A DNA stretch of 64,000 bases from the NCBI GenBank assembly GCA_017510065.1, contig JAFWOB010000145.1, forward strand, positions 62,001 through 126,000. The letters are read 5' to 3'. The notes under the pieces are model-generated. The model worked only from the letters and a program-made list of their open reading frames with translations. It did not search any database and was not told the DNA's origin. Below, one piece after another: positions 36,523 to 43,327 of the stretch. This stretch comes from Parasporobacterium sp. Lineage in GTDB: Bacteria > Bacillota > Clostridia > Lachnospirales > Lachnospiraceae. A program made the translations under genes and the position numbers. The first letter of the stretch is position 1; each line of letters starts with the position of its first letter.

Positions 36523-36672
36523 TTATTTGTCTTCCTTTTTCTCGCACTGCTGGTTTGCGATCCCGCAGCTGGTCTTGCAGGCAGACTGGCAGGAAGTCTG
36601 GCATTCGCCACATCCGCCGTTCTTAGCGCTTTCACACAGATTACGGGTTTCAAGTGTCTGAATTCTCTTCAT
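36523..36672 (-). CDS. scfA: SCIFF ranthipeptide precursor
   Basis: This 49-residue peptide reads MKRIQTLETRNLC, then a core with six Cys at residues 21, 24, 28, 32, 36 and 43 (CGECQTSCQSACKTSC, then CEKKEDK at the end). The CQSACKTSC core is the hallmark of six-cysteine-in-forty-five peptides, near-universal in Clostridia. A seventh Cys at 13 lies in the leader. GGAG is 11 bases before the ATG. The maturase gene follows on the same strand and the promoter is at 36731-36759. Thioether crosslinks are predicted from the family; the biological role (quorum-like signal or redox function) is unsettled. Confidence 0.95.
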   Translation of the reverse strand: MKRIQTLETRNLCESAKNGGCGECQTSCQSACKTSCGIANQQCEKKEDK

Positions 36673-36730
36673 AATATCGATCTCCATTCTTATAGAAAGG
36701 TCCTTCGGACCATATGAAATATTTGGAAAA

Positions 36731-36759
36731 AATATAACATGGCACTATGGGAATGTCAA
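36731..36759 (-). promoter_or_regulatory. Promoter of the SCIFF locus
   Basis: On the minus strand TTGACA (36754-36759) and TATATT (36731-36736) are 17 bp apart. The leader contains a short hairpin GGTCC-GAA-GGACC near 36703-36715 before the ribosome site. Confidence 0.85.
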
Positions 36760-36776
36760 GAAAACAGGGGCTGTCC

Positions 36777-37652
36777 TCAGATCCTCGCTTTCAGCAGCTG
36801 CGCAAATGCCTGGACTTCCGGCGGCGCGTCTTTTCTCCAGACCATGGACATACACATGCTGCGGTCAAGTCCGAGAGAGACGAACTTAAGGCCGAAAGCA
36901 TCCAGGGGAGCAATATGGTCCGGAAGGATCGCGACCCCCATGCCGGATGCAATGTTAAACAGGATCGACTCGATCGGCCGCAGTTCGGTTTTCTGGATCT
37001 GTTCCATTCCGAGAAGGGAGAGGATATCGAGGGAATCCCGGGTTGTGGCAGGGGAATCTTCCATTGGGATCAGGTAGACCCGGCTCCTTTTAAGAAGAGA
37101 AATAGCTTCTTCCGGGGAACTGACCGGTTCAGAGTCCCTGACGATCAGACCCACCGGGTCGGACCGCACCGGGCAGGAATTCCATTCTCCGCTGATCGGC
37201 AGGTCCGGACCGCAGGAAATATAGATATCATAAGTTCCGCTGAGGAGCTCTTCCATGATCTTACTGGGAACCAGACGCTGGACGTCTACCCGGATATCAG
37301 GATGACGGCTGCTGAATTCACCGATGATGGAGGGAAGAAAGATGTTCGTGGCAGGGGTAATAGCTGCTATGGAAACCGTACGGGTTCGATCCTGAAGCCG
37401 GGTCTTGATCCGGGAGATTTCCTGATCGATCAAAGTAATGGCTTTTTCAAATACAGGTGCCAGTTCTTCTCCTTCCTCTGTCAGGATGACTCCATGGTTA
37501 CGGCGGGAAAACAGTTTGAACCCAAGCAGATTTTCCAGTTCCTGCATACGGCGGCTGACAACCGGCTGCGTCATGTAAAACTCCTGTGCGGTTCTGGTAA
37601 TGTTCTGCGTTCTGGCGATGCTGACGAACAGTTTCATGCTGATAAGATCCAC
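36777..37652 (-). CDS. LysR-family transcriptional regulator
   Basis: The 291-residue protein has the LysR N-terminal winged HTH (MKLFVSIARTQNITRTAQEF, then QPVVSRRMQELENLLGFKLF) and a C-terminal periplasmic-binding-like effector domain. It is divergent from the amidohydrolase-MFS-amidohydrolase operon with 150 bp between them, the classic layout in which LysR activates the neighbour and represses itself. The effector is probably the substrate or product of that operon (inference). Its end lies 18 bases from the SCIFF promoter on the same strand. Confidence 0.93.
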   Translation of the reverse strand: MDLISMKLFVSIARTQNITRTAQEFYMTQPVVSRRMQELENLLGFKLFSRRNHGVILTEEGEELAPVFEKAITLIDQEISRIKTRLQDRTRTVSIAAITPATNIFLPSIIGEFSSRHPDIRVDVQRLVPSKIMEELLSGTYDIYISCGPDLPISGEWNSCPVRSDPVGLIVRDSEPVSSPEEAISLLKRSRVYLIPMEDSPATTRDSLDILSLLGMEQIQKTELRPIESILFNIASGMGVAILPDHIAPLDAFGLKFVSLGLDRSMCMSMVWRKDAPPEVQAFAQLLKARI

Positions 37653-37698
37653 GGCGTTCCCTCCTGTGTTTGTCTATTCTTATTATAGATATGTTTTA

Positions 37699-37711
37699 TT
37701 TGCATGGCAAA
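37699..37711. promoter_or_regulatory. Candidate LysR operator
   Basis: TTTGC-ATG-GCAAA is a perfect 5-bp dyad that fits the T-N11-A LysR box. Its centre (37705) is about 58 bp upstream of the start point predicted from TATAAT at 37751-37756, the usual activation-site position. No good -35 precedes that -10, as expected for an activated promoter. Confidence 0.6.
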
Positions 37712-37750
37712 CCCAAAATAATGGAATTTCTGCATATTTCGACAGATTGT

Positions 37751-37756
37751 TATAAT
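37751..37756 (+). promoter_or_regulatory. -10 element of the amidohydrolase operon
   Basis: Consensus TATAAT lies 47 bases before the first start codon. The -35 region (about 37728-37733, TTCTGC) is poor, suggesting dependence on the LysR protein. Confidence 0.55.
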
Positions 37757-37802
37757 TCTGATGATATAAACTGGTGTTTCTGTATGGAAAAGGAGTCCGA
37801 AC

Positions 37803-38792
37803 ATGAAATATATCGGCATTGAAGAACACTATCAGCCTCCATTCCTTGGAGGTGTCCGTATGGAATGGGCACAGAAAACCGAGCGCCCTGAAATGATGGA
37901 TATGGAACTGATGATCAAAAATGTGTTTCCCCGTCTGTCTTCCCCGGTAGAAAAGTTCCGTCTTCCGGAAATGGATGCTGTCGGGCTGGATATTCAGATC
38001 CTGTCCAGCGGAGCTCCTTCCGTGCAGGCGATCGATGATCCTGTCAGGGCAGTGGAAGCAGCCAGGGAAAGCAATGATTTCATCGCACAGGCGGTAAAGG
38101 AGCATCCGGATCGGTTTTACGGTTTTGCAGCCCTTCCTCTGGCAGACCCGGCAGCAGCGGCGGAAGAATTAAGGCGGTGTGTCCTGGATCTGGGATTCAA
38201 AGGAGCCATGATACAGGGACATCAGTATTTCCGATTTCTGGACGATCAGATCTTTGATCCTGTCTGGGAGGCTGCACAGGAGCTGAAGGTTCCGCTGTCA
38301 TTGCATGTTCTTGATACGCTTCCGCAGGGAATGCGTATGTTTGACGGGATGTATGAACTGTGCGGTCCTATCTGGAGCTGGAATATAGAGGCAGCCACCC
38401 ATGTCATGAGGCTGATCCTGTCCGGAACCTTTGACCGCTTTCCCGAGGTACAGTTTATTGCAGGACATATGGGAGAAGGGCTTCCGTATTACATGGGGCG
38501 GATGGACGAAGGCTATGAGACCGGTATGGCGCATCTCACTAAGCCGCTGAAAAAACAACGTCCGTCAGAGTATTTCCGTTCCAATATCTACATCACGACC
38601 AGCGGAAAATACCATCCGCCGGCCATGCGATGCGCTATTGAAGCCATCGGTGCAGACAGGATCCTCTTTGCGACGGATTATCCTTTTGTTTCCCTGAAAG
38701 ATGCCTTTGCCTGCCTGAACGCCTGCAATCTGCCGGAAGAAGAACTGGAACTGATCTGTCATAAGAATGCGGAACGGCTCTTCCGGCTGTAA
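37803..38792 (+). CDS. Amidohydrolase-2 family protein, hydroxybenzoate decarboxylase-like
   Basis: The 329-residue protein belongs to the ACMSD/gamma-resorcylate decarboxylase group of amidohydrolases. The N-terminal metal motif is GIEEH (Glu-x-His in place of His-x-His), as in gamma-resorcylate and 2,3-dihydroxybenzoate decarboxylases. Further ligands are the His in SLHV and in FIAGHMGE, and the Asp in FATDYPFV. These are non-oxidative aryl decarboxylases, so removal of CO2 from a phenolic acid is likely, but the substrate is not known. A consensus -10 lies upstream; AAAAGGAGTCC precedes the ATG. It is the first gene of a three-gene unit. Confidence 0.87.
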   Translation: MKYIGIEEHYQPPFLGGVRMEWAQKTERPEMMDMELMIKNVFPRLSSPVEKFRLPEMDAVGLDIQILSSGAPSVQAIDDPVRAVEAARESNDFIAQAVKEHPDRFYGFAALPLADPAAAAEELRRCVLDLGFKGAMIQGHQYFRFLDDQIFDPVWEAAQELKVPLSLHVLDTLPQGMRMFDGMYELCGPIWSWNIEAATHVMRLILSGTFDRFPEVQFIAGHMGEGLPYYMGRMDEGYETGMAHLTKPLKKQRPSEYFRSNIYITTSGKYHPPAMRCAIEAIGADRILFATDYPFVSLKDAFACLNACNLPEEELELICHKNAERLFRL

Positions 38793-38843
38793 GACAATGT
38801 TGCATAAGACATAGTATGTGTGTCTTTATAAAAGGAGGTTAAC

Positions 38844-40229
38844 ATGCAAAAGAAAAGTATCGGTTTTGGTTTTCGCGGATGGATCGTACTGATCTATCAG
38901 TTCCTGGCCTTCGTGATGTACGTATCACTGAACAACTTTGGCCAGAATGTTATGGCAAATGTCAATGCCAACGTGCGCGGATGGAATGCGACCCTGGTCC
39001 CGACGGTATATACCATCGTCTGTGTGGTTTCCGTTATCATCCAGTTCATTTTCGGCAAAAGGATCGCCAATTCCGGCAAGGTCAAGAATCTTTCCATGAT
39101 CCTGCTGACGATCTCCGGCGTTCTGACGATTGCCACAGCTCTGAATGGGAGCAATGAAGTACTCTGGCTGATCACTTGGGCTCTTGCAACCGGTATCGCG
39201 ATCATAGCGGCGACTTTTATGGTCAGTACGGTTGTGGGACAGTGGTTCCCGAGAAGAAAAGGTACGGTTATGGGTCTGGCAACGCTGGCGTTCCCGGTGA
39301 TCAACGGCGTTGGACTTACGATCTTCAGTAATCTTCTTTCCAATTCCAGAGGCAACATGATCATCGCATGGCTTCCATGGCTGATCCTGGATTTCATCGC
39401 GATCCTTCTGTGCGGACTGTTTATCAAGGAGTATCCGGAACAGTGCGGTGCTTATCCGGACAATGACAAGTCCATGACTCCGGAAGTGGCAAAAGCTATG
39501 ATGGAGAAACAGGCAGAAGCCAGAAAACGTTCTGTCTGGAATCTGAAGAATATGGCAAGAACCGTTGACTTCTGGCTGATCACGATCCCCCAGGGTATCC
39601 TGCTGATTGGTGCTGTCGGCGTCATGACCCAGGTTATGCCGATCTTCATGCAGTTCGGTTATGTGGCGTTTACCGATCATGGTATTTCCCCGACTGCTGT
39701 CGGAGCGATCCTTCTGCTGGTCAATGCGGCGATTGCCTGCGCAGGCAGCTGGATCCTTGGTATCATCGATACCAAGTTTGGTACCAAGAAAGCAATCCTG
39801 ATCTCGGATATCTTCATGATCTTAAGCGGTATCTTCTGCTACATCGGAAACAGCACCATGAACAATGTTGTCTTCCTGATCGGTTTCTGGTTCCTGCAGA
39901 TCTTCATGGGAGCATCTTCCAACTTTACGGTATCTTCCGCAGCACAGTACTGGAAGAGAGAAGACTTCCCGTCTGCATACAGCTATATCAATCCGCTTGC
40001 AAACCTGATCTGCGCATTCGGCCCGATCATCGTTGCAGGTATCGGAGCAGCAGCCGGATTTACCACTGTCTGGATCGTCATTTTCGGACTTGGCGTACTT
40101 GCCACGATCCTTACCCTGGCATTTAAGCCGTCCCGTCTGATGGAAAGAGACAAACTCTACAGAAGAGAAGCAGGGCTTCCGGAAGAAGGCCTTTCCAAGA
40201 CAGCAGAAGAGATGCGTCTTGCAAAATAA
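38844..40229 (+). CDS. MFS transporter (OFA-type)
   Basis: The 461-residue protein has about twelve membrane helices in two halves split by a cytoplasmic loop (about residues 195-235, KSMTPEVAKAMMEKQAEARK). The FPRRKGTVMGLA segment in helix 4-5 is typical of the oxalate/formate antiporter-like (OFA) branch of the major facilitator superfamily. AAAGGAGG precedes the ATG. It lies between two amidohydrolases, so it probably imports their aromatic acid substrate or exchanges it for the decarboxylated product (inference). Confidence 0.9.
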   Translation: MQKKSIGFGFRGWIVLIYQFLAFVMYVSLNNFGQNVMANVNANVRGWNATLVPTVYTIVCVVSVIIQFIFGKRIANSGKVKNLSMILLTISGVLTIATALNGSNEVLWLITWALATGIAIIAATFMVSTVVGQWFPRRKGTVMGLATLAFPVINGVGLTIFSNLLSNSRGNMIIAWLPWLILDFIAILLCGLFIKEYPEQCGAYPDNDKSMTPEVAKAMMEKQAEARKRSVWNLKNMARTVDFWLITIPQGILLIGAVGVMTQVMPIFMQFGYVAFTDHGISPTAVGAILLLVNAAIACAGSWILGIIDTKFGTKKAILISDIFMILSGIFCYIGNSTMNNVVFLIGFWFLQIFMGASSNFTVSSAAQYWKREDFPSAYSYINPLANLICAFGPIIVAGIGAAAGFTTVWIVIFGLGVLATILTLAFKPSRLMERDKLYRREAGLPEEGLSKTAEEMRLAK

Positions 40230-40241
40230 GGAGAAACTGCT

Positions 40242-41216
40242 ATGAGGATCGATGTGCAATGCCATTTTTTCCCGAAGGCTGCAGAGCGTTATCTGTGTGA
40301 AAACCCCTTCCCGAAGTGTATGCGGGTGGAAGGCGGCCTTATGTGTGATTTCGGTTCCCAGAAACTGATGCTTGCTGACATGCAGTATGATCCTGAAATG
40401 ATCATTCGGGCGATGGATCAGGGACAGGTGGATCTTTCCCTGATCAGCTGTAATATTCCGGATCCCGGATTTCTGTCTGTGGAGAAGGAAGCGCTGCTTT
40501 GCTCCGAATTGAATGAAATAACTGCCGAAACAGTGAGCACTTCAAATGGGCGTTTTGCCGGAATGGGATTTCTTCCCTGGAGAAGCCCGAAAAAAGCCTG
40601 TGAAGAGATCCGCAGGGTAAAAGAACTGAACCTGAAGGGGATCATGCTGTTCACCAGGCTTGGGGAGCTTCAGGTAGATGATGCGTCTCTGGAAGAGATT
40701 TATAAAACCTGTGCGGAAAATGAGCTTCCTCTGTTTATCCACCCGACGGTCCCTATGTGGCATGAATCCATCGGCGCATACGGAATGGTGGCAAATACAT
40801 CGTTTGTCATCGATACGGCATTTGCCTTTATGAGACTATGCTACAGCGGGGTTCTGGATCGCTATCCGCAGCTGAATGTGGTGATCCCGCATGCAGGCGG
40901 CATCATGCCGATCCTGGACGGACGTCTGGGGTATGTGCCTCCGGCGGTGCGCAGATTCATCGATCCGGATAAAAGGACAGTGTTAGACACCCTGTTCAGC
41001 GGACAGGTCTGGTTCGATCTGGCCAATCCATCCCTGCAGGTTCTGTCTTACTTCAAATCTTACCTGGGTTTGGACAGAGCCATGTACGGAACGGATTATC
41101 CCTTTGTGGAGCCATTCTATCAGACAGAACTGCTGGACAATCTGAAACTTACGGAAAATGAAAAAGAGCAGGTAAACTGGAAAAATGCAAAGAAACTGTT
41201 CTGTCTAAATGTTTAA
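40242..41216 (+). CDS. Amidohydrolase-2 family protein, second copy in operon
   Basis: The 324-residue ACMSD-like protein is related to, but clearly diverged from, the gene at 37803. Metal-site residues include His8 (VQCHFFP), the His in LFIHPT, the His in VIPHAGG and the Asp in YGTDYPFV. The first position of the expected His-x-His is Gln6, so one metal ligand is changed. Whether Gln can coordinate or the enzyme is altered is not known. AAGGAG precedes the ATG, 12 bases after the transporter stop, and a strong terminator follows. Confidence 0.87.
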   Translation: MRIDVQCHFFPKAAERYLCENPFPKCMRVEGGLMCDFGSQKLMLADMQYDPEMIIRAMDQGQVDLSLISCNIPDPGFLSVEKEALLCSELNEITAETVSTSNGRFAGMGFLPWRSPKKACEEIRRVKELNLKGIMLFTRLGELQVDDASLEEIYKTCAENELPLFIHPTVPMWHESIGAYGMVANTSFVIDTAFAFMRLCYSGVLDRYPQLNVVIPHAGGIMPILDGRLGYVPPAVRRFIDPDKRTVLDTLFSGQVWFDLANPSLQVLSYFKSYLGLDRAMYGTDYPFVEPFYQTELLDNLKLTENEKEQVNWKNAKKLFCLNV

Positions 41217-41268
41217 AACTCTCCCTATTTTAACATATTGAAAACAGGTTCTGTTTTTCCGTTTTGCG

Positions 41269-41302
41269 GACTGCTGCAGTAAAATACTGCAGCAGTCTGT
41301 TT
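41269..41302 (+). terminator. Terminator of the amidohydrolase operon
   Basis: A perfect 13-bp stem, GACTGCTGCAGTA (41269-41281) with TACTGCAGCAGTC (41285-41297), has a 3-base loop and is followed by TGTTTTTC. A smaller hairpin AAAACAG-GTT-CTGTTTT lies upstream at 41241-41257. Confidence 0.9.
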
Positions 41303-41313
41303 TTCTTTTGTAT

Positions 41314-41341
41314 TTGGATTTTGCTGCTTTTGTGGTAAACT
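41314..41341 (+). promoter_or_regulatory. Promoter candidate for the DUF308 gene
   Basis: TTGGAT (41314-41319) and TAAACT (41336-41341) are 16 bp apart, 50 bases before the ATG. The match is moderate. Confidence 0.45.
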
Positions 41342-41391
41342 AACAATCAGCCGGAGATGCCGGTAAGTATCGATCAAAACAGGAGGGAATC

Positions 41392-41919
41392 ATGTCAGAA
41401 AAAATTAAGACAGCCTTTAAAAACCATGGACTTGACGGAATACTGCTGATCCTGGCCGGCCTTATCATGCTGCTCTGGCCGGAGGCGTCCCTGAAGATCC
41501 TGTGTATTGTGATGGGAATCATTCTGATTATTATCGGTGGGATCAATCTGCTTTCCTATTTCTTTAATACATATGGGCAGATCAATAAAAATACACTGAT
41601 CTACAGCACTGCGGCAGTGATCCTGGGTATTCTGATGATCGTACTATCCAGGTTTTTCGTTTCTGTTTTTCTGGTTATTGTAGGGCTCATCCTTTTGTTC
41701 GGATGCGTCATGCTGTTCCGAAGGGCATACCAGCTCCGGGATGTGAAAGACAAGGATTTTATTATCTCGCTGGTGCTGGGGATCGTGATCCTTGTCCTGG
41801 GGATTGTAATGATCATCAATCCTGTAGGAACAGGATCCTTTGTAGTACGATTGATCGGTATCGCACTGATCATTATGGGGATCGCAGCGCTCTTTACATT
41901 CAGAAACCGAACGGAATAG
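41392..41919 (+). CDS. DUF308/HdeD-like small membrane protein
   Basis: The 175-residue protein has six closely spaced hydrophobic segments in three pairs (for example GILLILAGLIMLLWPEASL, then LCIVMGIILIIIGGINLL, and VLGIVILVLGIVMIINP). This internal repeat is typical of DUF308, the family that contains E. coli HdeD. No catalytic motif is present. Function in Gram-positives is not established. ACAGGAGGG precedes the ATG. The tRNA-Thr gene, in the opposite direction, ends 6 bases after its stop. Confidence 0.85.
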   Translation: MSEKIKTAFKNHGLDGILLILAGLIMLLWPEASLKILCIVMGIILIIIGGINLLSYFFNTYGQINKNTLIYSTAAVILGILMIVLSRFFVSVFLVIVGLILLFGCVMLFRRAYQLRDVKDKDFIISLVLGIVILVLGIVMIINPVGTGSFVVRLIGIALIIMGIAALFTFRNRTE

Positions 41920-41924
41920 AAAAA

Positions 41925-41997
41925 AGCCACTGGCCGGACTCGGACCGGCTACCTCATCATTACGAGTGATGCGCTCTACCGGGTGAGCTACAGTGGC
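41925..41997 (-). tRNA. trnT: tRNA-Thr (anticodon CGT), with C at position 55
   Basis: On the minus strand the acceptor GCCACTG pairs with CAGTGGC. The D arm is GCTC-ACCCGGTA-GAGC and the anticodon arm CATCA-CTCGTAA-TGATG gives CGT. The T stem is GCCGG/CCGGC. The T loop reads TCCGAGT, so position 55 is C instead of the nearly invariant U. Discriminator is U and no CCA is encoded; a U run follows immediately. All stems are perfect, so it is probably functional. Confidence 0.9.
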
Positions 41998-42040
41998 TTG
42001 ACAGGAATCGGAACCAGAGGTTTTTGATTCGTGCTGTAAC

Positions 42041-42069
42041 AAGATAACACATTTTGTTTCGCATTTCAA
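42041..42069 (-). promoter_or_regulatory. Promoter of tRNA-Thr
   Basis: On the minus strand TTGAAA (42064-42069) and TATCTT (42041-42046) are 17 bp apart. About 40 bases of leader precede the tRNA. Confidence 0.65.
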
Positions 42070-42085
42070 CAATTACTTGACGGAA

Positions 42086-42637
42086 ATGAACAAACAACAG
42101 ATCCGAAAGATGATTTCGGAAAAAAAACAGAATATGACAGAAAAAGAGATCCGTCATCTGTCCGGGGAACTGACGCATGCGTTCTGCTGCCTGAAAGAAT
42201 TTGCCGATGCAGAATGCCTGTTTGCTTATTGTTCCTTCAATCAGGAAGTGCGCACAGATACCATTATCAGAACCGCTCTGGAACAGGGGAAAAGGGTGGC
42301 AGTTCCAAAGGTACTGGATGATCGGCTGGAGTTTCGGTATATCCGGTCAGAGCAGGATCTGGAAACAAGCCCTTTGGGGATTCCCGAACCTAAGGATGGG
42401 CTGGAAACTGCAGACGGCAGAGAGGAGAGGATCCTGATGCTGACACCGGGACTGGCTTTTGACCGTACGGGAGCCCGGATCGGATATGGTAAGGGGTTGT
42501 ACGACCGCTATCTGTCTGCCCATAGCGGGGAAAAGATCACCATGATCGCCCTGTGTTATGGATTCCAGCTTCTGGAATATATTGAAACAGAACCATTTGA
42601 TAAAAAAGTAGACCGGGTGCTGACACCGGCCGGGTGA
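42086..42637 (+). CDS. 5-formyltetrahydrofolate cyclo-ligase
   Basis: The roughly 183-residue protein matches the MTHFS (YgfA/FthC) family: an N-terminal basic helix (RKMISEKKQNM), FAYCSFNQEVRTD, PLGIPEPKDG, and the phosphate loop TPGLAFDRTGARIGYGKGLYDRYL. It converts 5-formyl-THF to 5,10-methenyl-THF using ATP. An in-frame TTG lies at 42077, but ATG 42086 gives the usual start; the ribosome site is weak (TTGACGGAA). It is divergent from tRNA-Thr, which overlaps its upstream region. Confidence 0.93.
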   Translation: MNKQQIRKMISEKKQNMTEKEIRHLSGELTHAFCCLKEFADAECLFAYCSFNQEVRTDTIIRTALEQGKRVAVPKVLDDRLEFRYIRSEQDLETSPLGIPEPKDGLETADGREERILMLTPGLAFDRTGARIGYGKGLYDRYLSAHSGEKITMIALCYGFQLLEYIETEPFDKKVDRVLTPAG

Positions 42638-42677
42638 CGCTGTCAGCAGGCATTTCCGGGGATCATTATCAATATCC

Positions 42678-43160
42678 ATGAGATCAATTGAAATAACCAA
42701 TCTGAAAGAATTCACATCAAAACTGTTTGCAGGAACCGAATTTGACGACTGTCTTGCGCCGGAGATCCAGATCTTTACCGCCGCGACCTTTACGATCGAC
42801 GGCCATCTGAATGAAGGATTTGTGGGAAGCGATCAGATGCAGCTTCCCGAAAACCGCGAGGGGATCGTTTTCTGGAAGAAACTCCGGCCTGTCTGCTATG
42901 AGATCATAAAAGGGAAAAAGGTTCCCCAGCAGTTCAAGATCGTCTTTAAGATGCCGGCAGGGTTTACGGAAGATTTTATCAGAGAATCCGGATGTCTGAT
43001 CGGGGCGGAAAGTATCAGCGGGCTGTATCTGAACATTCATTTTAAGAGTGGTCAGCTGTACTGTACGACAGGGATCTCCAGGAGTTCCTTCACTATGGAC
43101 AAAAAACTGGATCTTTTGTGGGATGACTATATGGAAGAAAAACTGAAAGTCTACCGGTGA
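42678..43160 (+). CDS. Conserved protein resembling DUF5721
   Basis: The 160-residue soluble protein has no signal peptide or membrane segment. It resembles, from memory, the DUF5721 family of Lachnospiraceae (MRSIEITNLKEFTSKLF opening, FDDCLAPEIQIFTAATFTID, REGIVFWKKLRPVCYEIIKG). No catalytic motif was recognised and its function is unknown. It starts 40 bases after the cyclo-ligase gene and is probably cotranscribed. The CIRCE palindrome with its following T run, 22 bases past the stop, may also end this transcript. Confidence 0.65.
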   Translation: MRSIEITNLKEFTSKLFAGTEFDDCLAPEIQIFTAATFTIDGHLNEGFVGSDQMQLPENREGIVFWKKLRPVCYEIIKGKKVPQQFKIVFKMPAGFTEDFIRESGCLIGAESISGLYLNIHFKSGQLYCTTGISRSSFTMDKKLDLLWDDYMEEKLKVYR

Positions 43161-43181
43161 TCATTGAACGGGAGAGAGATG

Positions 43182-43208
43182 TTAGCACTCAATTATATTG
43201 AGTGCTAA
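43182..43208 (+). promoter_or_regulatory. CIRCE element (HrcA operator) upstream of htpG
   Basis: TTAGCACTC-N9-GAGTGCTAA is an exact match to the CIRCE consensus bound by the HrcA heat-shock repressor. It lies 7 bp upstream of the -35 box of the htpG promoter rather than downstream or over it, as it usually is at groE and dnaK. With the T run that follows it could also form a terminator-like hairpin for the preceding gene. Confidence 0.95.
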
Positions 43209-43215
43209 TTTTTTA

Positions 43216-43243
43216 TTGACTTTATTAGAATATGAAATATAAT
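43216..43243 (+). promoter_or_regulatory. Promoter of htpG
   Basis: TTGACT (43216-43221) and TATAAT (43238-43243) are 16 bp apart. The leader of about 75 bases contains GGGGTACTGCCCC near 43254-43266, and the gene has AAGGAGTG as ribosome site. Confidence 0.85.
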
Positions 43244-43327
43244 AAGTAATAACGGGGTACTGCCCCGGATTTATTTCGTAATCGATCAGGACAAACGTCC
43301 GGATACATATAGAAGGAGTGATGTGAA

